From Rhodovibrionaceae bacterium (lineage in GTDB: Bacteria; Pseudomonadota; Alphaproteobacteria; Kiloniellales; DSM-21159), in the NCBI GenBank assembly GCA_028279885.1, contig JANQMX010000087.1, positions 1 through 47,885 on the forward strand: a stretch of 47,885 nucleotides of DNA. The letters run 5' to 3'. Positions 32,246 through 40,769 of the stretch are shown in pieces. Within the stretch, counting starts at the first letter, position 1, and each line of letters starts with the position of its first letter. Under the pieces are notes generated by a model. That model was not told the DNA's origin and did not search any database. It saw only the letters and a program-made list of their open reading frames with translations. Position numbers and translations under genes: made by a program.

Positions 32246-33280
32246 ATGGTTTGCTACAACTTTGGCGTTGAGAAACTTCGGCGAAGGCTGCTTGGGCTCT
32301 GCGTATTCGGAGCACTCGCCATTGCCTTGAGCATCGCTCCGGGCATGGCGGCGGAATGGCGCCTGTCGACATCCTATCAGCCTGGCTCTGACGGGCATAA
32401 GGGCTCGCTGGATTTTGCTCAGCGGGTCAAAGACAAGACAGACGGACGCATCATCATCGAGGTGTACCCCGCCAATCAGCTTGGCGACTGGGTCGAAGTC
32501 TATGAGCAGGTGATGAACGGCGCGGTCGAGATGACGATGGGTGCCGTTCCCTCAACATTCGATTCTCGTTTGGCGATCGACTCCTTTCCCTATGCGGTGA
32601 CCGACTATGCGGAAGCGCAGAAGGCCTATTCGCCGGGCGGCTATCTCTACGAGATCGTCGATGAAATCGTCTCGGGCCAAGGCGTCAAAATCCTCAGCAC
32701 CTGGGCGAAGGGCATGGGTGGCGGTGCCTTCTCCGAGATCGTGCCCAATCCCTACGACCCCAATGCCAAACAGGGCATGAAGCTGCGTGTTTGGCCAGGC
32801 GGTGTCACGGCCCGGGCACTGATGGAACGCTTCGGCTACAGCGTGACCATGATCCCTTGGGACGAAGTCTATACAGCGATGCAAACGGGCGTGGTCGAAG
32901 GTGTGATCGGGGGCAATCCCGAGCTCACGGTGACCAATTTCCTCGACATCACCAAGATGTACATCCAGTACAACAACCACTTCGAAAACCACTACATCAT
33001 GATCAACCGGGAGCTCTTTGAGTCACTTCCGGCAGAAGACCGTGCCGCCATCGAAGAGGTGGCCATTGACATCATGAACGAGCGCTTCCCGCTGGCCGCA
33101 GAGTCAGACGAAGCGTACATGCAGCAAATGCGCGAGGCAGGCATCGAAGTCGTGACCTTCTCGCCGGAGCAAGCGGCTGCATTTGCCGCAGTAGCACGAA
33201 AAGATGTTTGGCCTGACATCAAGGACGAGATTGGCGACGAGCTTTACGATCGCCTGAAGTCCGAGCTCAACATCAACTGA
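32246..33280 (+). CDS. dctP: TRAP transporter substrate-binding protein (DctP family)
   Basis: A 344-residue exported receptor when started at ATG 32246, which GGGAGG (32235-32240) precedes by 5 bases. The signal peptide core LLGLCVFGALAIALSIAPGMA ends before AEWRLSTSYQPGSDGHKG. DctP features include KTDGRIIIEVYPANQLGDWVEVYEQV, LRVWPGGVTARALMERFGYSVT and WDEVYTAMQTGVVEGVIGG. First gene of a plus-strand operon with dctQ, dctM, amidase and DAO-type genes. The ligand is unknown, probably a carboxylated or amidated acid. Confidence 0.93.
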   Translation: MVCYNFGVEKLRRRLLGLCVFGALAIALSIAPGMAAEWRLSTSYQPGSDGHKGSLDFAQRVKDKTDGRIIIEVYPANQLGDWVEVYEQVMNGAVEMTMGAVPSTFDSRLAIDSFPYAVTDYAEAQKAYSPGGYLYEIVDEIVSGQGVKILSTWAKGMGGGAFSEIVPNPYDPNAKQGMKLRVWPGGVTARALMERFGYSVTMIPWDEVYTAMQTGVVEGVIGGNPELTVTNFLDITKMYIQYNNHFENHYIMINRELFESLPAEDRAAIEEVAIDIMNERFPLAAESDEAYMQQMREAGIEVVTFSPEQAAAFAAVARKDVWPDIKDEIGDELYDRLKSELNIN

Positions 33281-33290
33281 GCCACATCAC

Positions 33291-33322
33291 GATGCGGGAC
33301 CGGACTGCCACGGTCCCGCATC
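33291..33322 (+). promoter_or_regulatory. Intercistronic hairpin after dctP
   Basis: Arms GATGCGGGACCG (33291-33302) and CGGTCCCGCATC (33311-33322) pair perfectly around an eight-base loop, 10 bases after the receptor stop. No T-run follows; it likely protects the receptor message. Confidence 0.75.
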
Positions 33323-33364
33323 ATCGCTGCTCGAAGGCTCCCGACCGGAACGCAATGGCCCGCT

Positions 33365-33910
33365 ATGCGTGATCCAAGAAGAGCGGCGATGGTCCTTCTC
33401 CTGCGCATCTGGCACTTCAAGCTGTTTCTGAAACGCCTGACGCTCGTGATCACCTGCGCCCTGTTCTCTGTCATCGTCATTGTTCAGATCGTGGTGCGCT
33501 ACTTCCTTCTGGTCCCGATGCACGGCCTGGAAGAGATCGCGGTCTACGCTGCGGTCTGGACCTATTTCATCGGCGGGGCTTACGGCGCCTACGAACGCTC
33601 CCACATCTCCGCCAGCCTGATGGAGATGATGATCTCGGGTCAGAGCGCCCGTGACTGGATCAAGGTCCTGGCCAACGCGATCACGGTGGTGGTCGCCGTT
33701 TGGACCACAGTTTGGACCTTCAAGTACTTCCAGTGGAGCCTGCAGCTCGAACCCAAGTCGCTGGAACTTCAGGCACCGCTCTATTGGGTGCATGCCTCGA
33801 TGTTTGTCGGGCTTGGCTTGATGGCGTTCTATTTCGCAATCGAGCTGGCTGACAATCTGCTGCGTGCGCTCGGCATTCGCGCGACCCCCAGCGAAGGCAC
33901 GGCAGGCTGA
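33365..33910 (+). CDS. dctQ: TRAP transporter small permease (DctQ family)
   Basis: A 181-residue membrane protein with four spans (LVITCALFSVIVIVQIVVRY, EIAVYAAVWTYFIGGAYGAY, the DWIKVLANAITVVVAVWTTVW region and VGLGLMAFYFAIELADNLL). The HISASLMEM segment after the second span is typical. A start at ATG 33392 is also possible. It precedes dctM by 6 bases. Confidence 0.9.
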   Translation: MRDPRRAAMVLLLRIWHFKLFLKRLTLVITCALFSVIVIVQIVVRYFLLVPMHGLEEIAVYAAVWTYFIGGAYGAYERSHISASLMEMMISGQSARDWIKVLANAITVVVAVWTTVWTFKYFQWSLQLEPKSLELQAPLYWVHASMFVGLGLMAFYFAIELADNLLRALGIRATPSEGTAG

Positions 33911-33916
33911 ACGCCC

Positions 33917-35224
33917 ATGGAACCTGTCATCCTTCTCGCGATCGGCTTGCTTGTCGTGCTCCTCATGATCGGTGTCCCGGTGCCCATGTGCTTCGGGGCC
34001 ACCGTCATATTCCTCTTCCTTGCCGGTGACTATCGCTCAAGCAACTTCTTGGTGGCCGCTGGTTTCAATAAGACCTCGTCGATCATCCTGCTTGCGATGC
34101 CGTTGTTCATCCTTGTGGGCGAAATCATGAGCAGTGGCTCCCTCGCCAGCAGGCTGGTGGAGTTCTGCGACAGTATCTTTGGCAGACTGAAAGGGGGGCT
34201 TGGGGTCGTCGTCGTGGTTGTGACCGCCGTCTTCGGCGCGATATCCGGCACTGCGTCCTCGGCTGTCGCGGCGATGGGCACAATCATGGTGCCGCGCATG
34301 GTCGAGCGCGGCTACGACCGCGGCTATGCCGCCGCTCTCGTTGCGAACTCGTCGGTTCTAGCTCTGCTGATCCCGCCGAGCTCGGCTCAGATCGTGTACG
34401 GCTGGATATCCGGCACGTCGATTGCCGCGTGCTTTCTGGCACCGATCCTGCCCGCCGCCGTCCTGATCACCTTGTTTGCCTTCTGGAACTTCGTGCTGAC
34501 GCGCTCGATGCCAATTCGACAGCCGGACCCTGCACCCCCGCGCGAGATCGTTCAGGACGTTGCCAGGAAGGGCAAACGTGCGACGCTCGCCTTGGTCATG
34601 CCCATCCTCATCCTGACCGTGATCTACGGCGGCTTTGCGACACCGACTGAAGCAGCCGCTGTCGCCGTCGCCTACGCGCTTGTCGTTGGCGTGCTCATCT
34701 ATCGCGATATCAAGATCAAAGACCTCTGGCGGATCGGTCACAATGCCGGAACGACAGTGGGTGTCGTCATGGTGTTGGTGTTCTTTGCCGTCATGCTCAG
34801 CCGCCTGTTCACGATGGAGGGCTTGCCACAGCAGATCGTCGAAACGCTGCTGTCGATTACAGACGACCCAATTCTGATCTTGCTGATGATCAATCTCTTT
34901 CTCGTCATCCTCGGCATGCTGATGGACGATTTCAGCGGTCTTCTGCTGGCCACGCCGATCCTCATTCCAGTCATTCACGAGATCGGTGTGCATCCGGTGC
35001 ACTTCGCTGCGATCATCGGTGTCAATCTGGGGATGGGGAACATCACGCCCCCCACGGCGCCGCTTCTCTACTTCGGGGCGCGGATTGGCCGCGTGCCGCT
35101 CCAGCGCATGCTGAAGCCCTCGATGGTCTTTGTGCTAGGCGGCTATCTGCCGGTCTTGCTGCTGACGAGCTATCTTCCCGAACTGTCGCTTTGGCTGCCG
35201 CGACTGGTGCTCGGGATCGAGTGA
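33917..35224 (+). CDS. dctM: TRAP transporter large permease (DctM family)
   Basis: A 435-residue polytopic protein of standard DctM length. Recognisable segments are FGAISGTASSAVAAMGTIMVPRM, NSSVLALLIPPSSAQIVYG, GMLMDDFSGLLLATPILIPV and the C-terminal GMGNITPPTAPLLYFG. Forms the transport channel with the adjacent DctQ. The amidase gene starts one base after this stop. Confidence 0.94.
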   Translation: MEPVILLAIGLLVVLLMIGVPVPMCFGATVIFLFLAGDYRSSNFLVAAGFNKTSSIILLAMPLFILVGEIMSSGSLASRLVEFCDSIFGRLKGGLGVVVVVVTAVFGAISGTASSAVAAMGTIMVPRMVERGYDRGYAAALVANSSVLALLIPPSSAQIVYGWISGTSIAACFLAPILPAAVLITLFAFWNFVLTRSMPIRQPDPAPPREIVQDVARKGKRATLALVMPILILTVIYGGFATPTEAAAVAVAYALVVGVLIYRDIKIKDLWRIGHNAGTTVGVVMVLVFFAVMLSRLFTMEGLPQQIVETLLSITDDPILILLMINLFLVILGMLMDDFSGLLLATPILIPVIHEIGVHPVHFAAIIGVNLGMGNITPPTAPLLYFGARIGRVPLQRMLKPSMVFVLGGYLPVLLLTSYLPELSLWLPRLVLGIE

Positions 35225-35225
35225 G

Positions 35226-36650
35226 ATGACAGCAAGGTCCGAGGCCCAAGGCGGGCTGCCCGCTTTCGATATCTGGTCTTCGGCCGAGACCTTGGGCAAC
35301 GCCATCGCCAAGGGCGAGACATCGTCCGCCGAAGTCACTCGCGCCTTTCTCGATCGGATTTCGCAACTCGATTGGAAACTCCACGCTTACGCCAGCACAT
35401 TCGCCGAGGACGCGTTGCTGGCGGCACGCCATCTGGATCAGGAACGGGCAGACAGGCGTATCAAGGGTGTGCTGCACGGTGTTCCGATCGCCATCAAAGA
35501 CCTGTTCGACTACGCGGGGCACGCGACGCATGCCGGCTCGCGCGCGTTGACCGACCGCGATCCAACCATCTCCGCCCATGCCGTAAGGCGCCTCGAGGAC
35601 GCCGGTATGATCGTGCTCGGCAAGACGCACATGGTCGAGTTCGGGTTCGGCGGATGGGGGACGAACGCCATTTTAGGCACGCCCTGGAACCCACGAGATA
35701 TAACCAGGCACCGCGTGCCGGGTGGCTCCAGCAGCGGCTCCGCTGTGGCGGTGGCGGCCGGGCTCGCGCCGGCCGCGCTGGGCACCGATACCGGTGGGTC
35801 GGTTCGGTCACCCGCCTGCTGGTGCGGTGTGATTGGGCTGAAGACATCGCAAGGCTTGATCGGCCGCAGCGGGGTCGTTCCGCTGTGTCCGACACACGAT
35901 ACGATCGGCCCGTTGGGTCGCAGCGTGCGCGATGTCGCGCTTCTGCTTGACGCGCTCGCCGGGCCCGATCCCGGCGATACAGCGACCGAGCACGCGCCGA
36001 AGATCGATGCGCTGACCGATATTGAGCGGGGCATCGATGGCTTGCGCTTCGGCGTTCTGCAGGACGCCGACATGGCCCGTGTCGAGCCGGAGATCCGCTC
36101 GCTCTTTACTACCGCCTTGGGTGAGATCGAAGGGCTCGGCGGACGTCTGCAACCGATCCGTCTTCCGCTGTCGATCGATGCCTATCTCGACAAGGGCGGC
36201 GACATCATGAGTGCGGAGAGCTACCGTCATCTCGGCCGCTATCTGGACGAGGGCGCGGCATCGATGGATCCGGCCATCCGCCAGCGCATTCTGCGTGGCC
36301 GCGACATTTCGGCGGCCGACTATCAATCGCTGCTCGAAGAGCGGCGTCTGGCTGAGGCTGCGTTCATCGAGGCATTTGAAGGCTTCGACGCTCTGCTGGT
36401 GCCCGGCAGCCATCGATGGCCGCCCCCGGTGGAGGACGTCAACGAAGACGAACCCCCGAACATCTTCGGCCGCTTCGTCAATTTCCTCGACCTGGCAAGC
36501 TTGACGGTCCCGATTGGGAGCGGCGCCGGCGGTCTTCCGGCCGGCATGCAGATCGTCGTCAGGCGCTTCGATGACGCACGCGCGCTTAGGATCGGGCGCG
36601 CCTTCGAGCGCGCACGCGGCGGATTGGTGGGGCCGTCCGATGGGCTTTGA
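35226..36650 (+). CDS. Amidase signature family amidohydrolase
   Basis: A 474-residue enzyme with the complete Ser-cisSer-Lys triad: K91 in VPIAIKDLFD, S168 in VPGGSSSGSA and the nucleophile S192 in LGTDTGGSVRSPA. Length matches the AS family (amidases, GatA-like proteins). It is embedded in a TRAP-DAO operon, so it likely frees ammonia or an amine from the imported amide. It is not GatA, given this context and the absence of gatB/C. The substrate is unknown. Confidence 0.9.
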   Translation: MTARSEAQGGLPAFDIWSSAETLGNAIAKGETSSAEVTRAFLDRISQLDWKLHAYASTFAEDALLAARHLDQERADRRIKGVLHGVPIAIKDLFDYAGHATHAGSRALTDRDPTISAHAVRRLEDAGMIVLGKTHMVEFGFGGWGTNAILGTPWNPRDITRHRVPGGSSSGSAVAVAAGLAPAALGTDTGGSVRSPACWCGVIGLKTSQGLIGRSGVVPLCPTHDTIGPLGRSVRDVALLLDALAGPDPGDTATEHAPKIDALTDIERGIDGLRFGVLQDADMARVEPEIRSLFTTALGEIEGLGGRLQPIRLPLSIDAYLDKGGDIMSAESYRHLGRYLDEGAASMDPAIRQRILRGRDISAADYQSLLEERRLAEAAFIEAFEGFDALLVPGSHRWPPPVEDVNEDEPPNIFGRFVNFLDLASLTVPIGSGAGGLPAGMQIVVRRFDDARALRIGRAFERARGGLVGPSDGL

Positions 36651-38028
36651 TCAAGCCTCCGCGCACGAAAGAACGTCGACGACGGACACGGCGCAATCCA
36701 CTAACAGTGACGGGCAGACGTCCAGCCTGCCGCGCTCAGTCGACGTGGTTGTGATCGGTGCGGGCATCGTTGGCGTCTCGACGGCGCTGTTCCTTGCCCA
36801 GCGCGGACTGTCCGTTTTGGTGTGCGAAAAGGGCCGCATCGGCGGCGAGCAGTCCAGCCGCAACTGGGGCTGGTGCCGCAAGATGGGCCGCGATCCCATC
36901 GAGATTCCCCTTGCAATTGCCAGCGCGCGGCTCTGGGAAGGCATGAACGCCGCCATCGAAGGCGAGACCGGCTTCCGCAAGACGGGCATCGTCTATCTCT
37001 GTCGAAATGAACAGGAAGTCGCCAAGTACGAGGCGTGGCTGGAGCACGCTCGCCGCCACTGTATCGACTCCCGGCTCATCTCTTCAAAGGAGATTATGAC
37101 GCGTCTGCCCGGTTTGTCGGGGCGCTGGCCCGGTGCCTTGTTCACGCCGAGCGATGGGCGTGCCGAGCCCTCTCTGGCGACGGCGGCGATGGCCAAGGCG
37201 GCCAGGCGGCTCGGTGCGCGCATCGTCGAGCACTGCGCCGTCCGCGGCCTGGAAACTGCCGGCGGGCGCGTCAGCGCGGTTGTCACCGAGCGGGGAAGCG
37301 TTCATGCCCGCTCCGTCGTGCTGGCCGGCGGGGCGTGGTCGCGGCTGTTCTGCGGAAATCTGGGCATTGCCTTCCCGCAGCTCAAAGTCCTCGGCTCCGT
37401 CGCGCGGACACAGCCTCTGGCCGGTGCGCCGATCCACGCTGTCGCCGGTTCGGACTTTGCCTTCCGCCAACGGCTCGACGGCGGCTATACGATTGCGCAG
37501 AAGAACGCCAACATCGCTCAGATCGTGCCCGACAGCTTCCGGCTGTTCTTCCGGTTCCTTCCGGCATTCCGATCCGAGGGCAACGAGATTCGCCTGCGGT
37601 TTGGCCGGCCATTCCTCGACGAACTGAAAGTTCCGAAACGATGGCGCCACGATGACGTCTCGCCCTTTGAGCGGGAGCGCGTGCTGAACCCCAAGCCATC
37701 TTCCAAGATCTTGGCAGAAGGTCTGCGGAATCTGACCCGCAGCTTCCCGGTGTTTCGCGACGCAACGATTGCTGAGCAATGGGGATGTGCGATAGACGTG
37801 ACGCCCGATGCAATTCCCGTCATCTCAGCGGTCGAGCGCCTTCCCGGCTTCTTTGTCGCGAGCGGCTTCTCGGGACACGGCTTTGGCGTGGGACCGGCCG
37901 CCGGTCATCTGATGGCTGATCTCGTTACAGGCGATGCGCCGATCGTCGATCCGCATCCATACGCGCTGTCCCGCCTCGATCCACAATTATCTGTCACTCT
38001 CTCAACCAGCGAGACAGCTCGTCCGTGA
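36640..38028 (+). CDS. FAD-dependent amine/amino-acid oxidoreductase, DAO family (copy 1)
   Basis: A 462-residue flavoenzyme, started at ATG 36640 inside the last codons of the amidase gene. A polar N-terminal stretch of 30 residues precedes the Rossmann motif VVVIGAGIVGVSTALFLAQRG and LVCEKG. The segment SSRNWGWCRKMGRDPIEIPL and the C-terminal SGFSGHGFGVGPAAGHLMADL are those of DAO proteins such as sarcosine oxidase and glycine oxidase. It shares these blocks with the protein at 45608. It probably oxidizes an amine released by the amidase. The last 35 bases overlap the convergent alpha/beta hydrolase gene. Confidence 0.88.
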   Translation: MGFDQASAHERTSTTDTAQSTNSDGQTSSLPRSVDVVVIGAGIVGVSTALFLAQRGLSVLVCEKGRIGGEQSSRNWGWCRKMGRDPIEIPLAIASARLWEGMNAAIEGETGFRKTGIVYLCRNEQEVAKYEAWLEHARRHCIDSRLISSKEIMTRLPGLSGRWPGALFTPSDGRAEPSLATAAMAKAARRLGARIVEHCAVRGLETAGGRVSAVVTERGSVHARSVVLAGGAWSRLFCGNLGIAFPQLKVLGSVARTQPLAGAPIHAVAGSDFAFRQRLDGGYTIAQKNANIAQIVPDSFRLFFRFLPAFRSEGNEIRLRFGRPFLDELKVPKRWRHDDVSPFERERVLNPKPSSKILAEGLRNLTRSFPVFRDATIAEQWGCAIDVTPDAIPVISAVERLPGFFVASGFSGHGFGVGPAAGHLMADLVTGDAPIVDPHPYALSRLDPQLSVTLSTSETARP

Positions 38029-38710
38029 CTCGCGCGGCTGCCTCATAGAGCGAGAAGTGGCCGCAGCGTTCAAGGAGCACCAGTCTCGCATTCGGAATCG
38101 CATCCGCCAGCTCTCGCGATAGGTGTGGCGGGCATATCCTGTCCTCAGCCCCACACAGAACCAGGGTCGGACAGGAGATGGCTCCAAGAAAAGGCCGACT
38201 ATCAATTCGCCCGAAGGCAGCCTTGAAGCGATTGAGGATCGCTTCCGAACCGGCCATTTCGGCGCTCAGCATTCGCATCCTGTTGGTAAAGAGATCATCC
38301 TGGCGAGCGGGGTGCACTCCGTCTCGCGCACCTTCGATCAGACGTTGGAAGTCTCCCGCCTCGACGAGTTTCCGTTCCGCTGCCCGGGACCCTTCCTCTC
38401 CCGGGGCGGCCCCTCTGGCGCTTGTGGAGATGAGAGCAAGCCGCTCCACCCGCCGCGGGGCCAACCGCATGATCTCCAGCGCGACGTATCCTCCCATCGA
38501 GTACCCCGCGAGGGCGAAGGACGTTGGAGCCTCCTCCAAGATCGCCGTCGCCAGCGTTGGGATCGAATCCTTCGTATAGGCATCGTTCGGAACGATGAAG
38601 TTCGCATCGTCCTGAAGGCATGCGATCTGCGGAAGCCAGTTGAGCCAAGACCCGTGCAGTCCCGGTATCGCCACCACATCGGTTCGGTTTGCCACTACGC
38701 TGCTTTCCAA
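37994..38710 (-). CDS. Alpha/beta-fold hydrolase
   Basis: A 238-residue hydrolase. The nucleophile elbow is GYSMGG (S71), the acid lies in LVLCGAEDRICPP and the His in ERCGHFSLYEAA. An oxyanion segment AIPGLHGSWLNW is at residues 14-25. It is the last gene of the minus-strand polyamine-type ABC operon, 18 bases after the M24-fold gene. An ester or C-C substrate cannot be chosen by sequence. Confidence 0.88.
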   Translation of the reverse strand: MESSVVANRTDVVAIPGLHGSWLNWLPQIACLQDDANFIVPNDAYTKDSIPTLATAILEEAPTSFALAGYSMGGYVALEIMRLAPRRVERLALISTSARGAAPGEEGSRAAERKLVEAGDFQRLIEGARDGVHPARQDDLFTNRMRMLSAEMAGSEAILNRFKAAFGRIDSRPFLGAISCPTLVLCGAEDRICPPHLSRELADAIPNARLVLLERCGHFSLYEAAARVTDELSRWLRE

Positions 38711-38728
38711 GGACGCGGCGAGTGCGGG

Positions 38729-39889
38729 TTAGAGGACTTTAAGGCCCTTAGGATAGGGGGTCAGGTACTCGAAGCCGTTGTCGGTGACAACGACGGAATC
38801 ACCGACGCGCGCGCCGAAGTCTCCCGGTAGGGTGATGCCCCCGTCGATTGCGAAGGTCATCCCCTTCTTGATGGTCATCTTGTTGCCGGCCTTGATCTCG
38901 GGCGGTTCCAGTATGGAGCAACCAGTGCCCCGCCCGGTCCTGTAAGTCGGTGCGAATCCCGCTTGCCGGTATACCTCATCGGCAGCGAAGTGAACCTCTT
39001 CCGCCGGAACGCCAGGTCGAATGGCATTCAAGGCAGCAAGCTGCGCGGCGATGCAGACCTCGTAGGTTCGCGCCTGCTCGTCCGTCACCGACTGACAGAA
39101 AAACTCGCGGTCGAAACCCAACCAGTAGCCCTTGAACACCGTGATGCCGCAGAAGCACATGTAGACCGGGTCGCCGGCAGCAATGACCTTGGTCGTAGGA
39201 CGACGATGAACCATGCAGGTATCCCGACCGGACTGCATGATCTGAAGATTGTGAATCATCGGCGAGAAGAAGCGCTCTTGGTCGTGCGCATCGAGGAGCG
39301 CCGCGGCCCGGCGCGTGCCTGCGGTCATGGCCGCGAGTGAAATCTCGTATTCCGGGACGCCGAGCTGAATGGCGTCTTGGCCCGCTTGGGCCATTGCCAA
39401 GGCGACCTGCCCAGCCTTTCTCATGATGTCGATTTCTTCGTCGCTCTTGACCATCCGCATGTCGGACAAAGTGCCCGCCAAGTCAGCGCGTCTGATGTCG
39501 GGAAACGCGACGGCAAGGAAATGCGACACCTCCCCGGGGATTTGTTTCGACTCCAGCGCGATGTGCCTTGCGCCTCGCGCATCGATCAGTGACCTCAGAG
39601 GTGCGCGCCATTCGTCATCGATACCGTCGATCCAATGGAGGATCCGCGACACCGCACTGAGCGCCTCGCACATCTCCAATTCCATGGACGGCGTAATGAT
39701 GACCGGGTCGTCGTAGGTCGGGATCCAGAGGAAGTTGGGTCGGCCGCAAGACAGGTAGCTGGCGTATCCCCAATAGCCCGAAAGGTAGAAGATCGAATCC
39801 GGATCGGTGATCAGTGCAGCGTCGAGCTTGCTGTCCTTCAAGGCCTGCTGAAGCGATGCAATTCGCGCTTGGTAGTCCTCAGCGTTCAT
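38729..39889 (-). CDS. M24-fold protein, creatinase-like, without metal ligands
   Basis: A 386-residue protein with the creatinase N domain (KLDAALITDPDSIFYLSGYW) and a pita-bread C domain. In Xaa-Pro peptidases the five metal ligands are D, D, H, E, E. Here they fall at C247, G258, T322, D349 and G363, so no metal site can form. His228 (SGRDTCMVHRRPT) occupies the place of the catalytic His of creatinase. A C-N hydrolase (creatinase or ectoine-hydrolase type) is thus more likely than a peptidase. It follows the two permease genes in the operon and precedes the alpha/beta hydrolase. The substrate is unknown, but guanidino or N-methylated compounds are good candidates. Confidence 0.82.
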   Translation of the reverse strand: MNAEDYQARIASLQQALKDSKLDAALITDPDSIFYLSGYWGYASYLSCGRPNFLWIPTYDDPVIITPSMELEMCEALSAVSRILHWIDGIDDEWRAPLRSLIDARGARHIALESKQIPGEVSHFLAVAFPDIRRADLAGTLSDMRMVKSDEEIDIMRKAGQVALAMAQAGQDAIQLGVPEYEISLAAMTAGTRRAAALLDAHDQERFFSPMIHNLQIMQSGRDTCMVHRRPTTKVIAAGDPVYMCFCGITVFKGYWLGFDREFFCQSVTDEQARTYEVCIAAQLAALNAIRPGVPAEEVHFAADEVYRQAGFAPTYRTGRGTGCSILEPPEIKAGNKMTIKKGMTFAIDGGITLPGDFGARVGDSVVVTDNGFEYLTPYPKGLKVL

Positions 39890-39926
39890 AATGCCCTCCT
39901 CTCACCAGCCTCTGCTTGTCGGCTTG

Positions 39927-40769
39927 TTATGGTTGGTTGATGCCGCGAAGCCGCTCGTTGCGCCGACGAAGCCACTCCATCGTCAGCATCAAGAGGATCG
40001 ACAGCAAAATCAGAAGCGTTGCGGCGGCGATGATGGTTGGGCTGAGATGCTCGCGAATGCCGCTCCACATGCGCCTCGGCACCGTGTGCTGTTCCGGCCC
40101 TGCCATGAACAAGACGATGACGATCTCGTCCCAGGATGCCGCGAACGCGAATATCCCGCCGGACGCCACACCCGGGAAGATGAGAGGCAGCGTGATCTTT
40201 CGGAAAACCCGAACGGGCGAAGCGCCAAGAATGCTCCCTGCGCGGACGAGATTGTGATCGAAGCCGGAGAGGGTCGCCAAGACGGTGATGACGACGAAGG
40301 GAGCACCGATGGCGGCATGGGCGAGAATGATGCCGAGGTGCGTGCCGACCAGCCCGATCTGCGCATAGAAATAGAAGGCACCGATCGCAATGACCACGAT
40401 AGGCACGATCATCGGCGAGATCAGGATGGCGATGACCGTGCTCTTGAATGGAAACTCGGCGCGGTTGAGGCCCAGTGCGGCGAGCGTCCCAAGCACCGTG
40501 GCGAGCAGTGTCGAGCAGAGGGCGATCAGCAGACTGTTTACGAAGGACCGCTGCCAGAGAATCGAAAGTGGGCCGTCGCCGAAGATCTCCTCGTACCAAC
40601 GGAGCGAATAGCCGGCCATCGGATAGGTGAAGAAGGGGTCCTGGTTGAAAGAGAGCGGGATGATGACCAGGACCGGAGCGACCAGGAAGAAAAAGACCAG
40701 GCCGCAGCCAATGCGGAGCCCGTAGTACCCGACCCTTTGGCTGATGGTGGCATAGGGTGGCAACGCCAT
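39927..40769 (-). CDS. Polyamine-type ABC permease (PotC family)
   Basis: A 280-residue membrane protein with six spans and the EAA-like loop LVRAGSILGASPVRVFRKITLPLIFPG. The N-terminal LRIGCGLVFFFLVAPVLVIIPLSF is typical of PotC/YdcV permeases. Its ATG overlaps the PotB-like stop by one base. Confidence 0.93.
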   Translation of the reverse strand: MALPPYATISQRVGYYGLRIGCGLVFFFLVAPVLVIIPLSFNQDPFFTYPMAGYSLRWYEEIFGDGPLSILWQRSFVNSLLIALCSTLLATVLGTLAALGLNRAEFPFKSTVIAILISPMIVPIVVIAIGAFYFYAQIGLVGTHLGIILAHAAIGAPFVVITVLATLSGFDHNLVRAGSILGASPVRVFRKITLPLIFPGVASGGIFAFAASWDEIVIVLFMAGPEQHTVPRRMWSGIREHLSPTIIAAATLLILLSILLMLTMEWLRRRNERLRGINQP

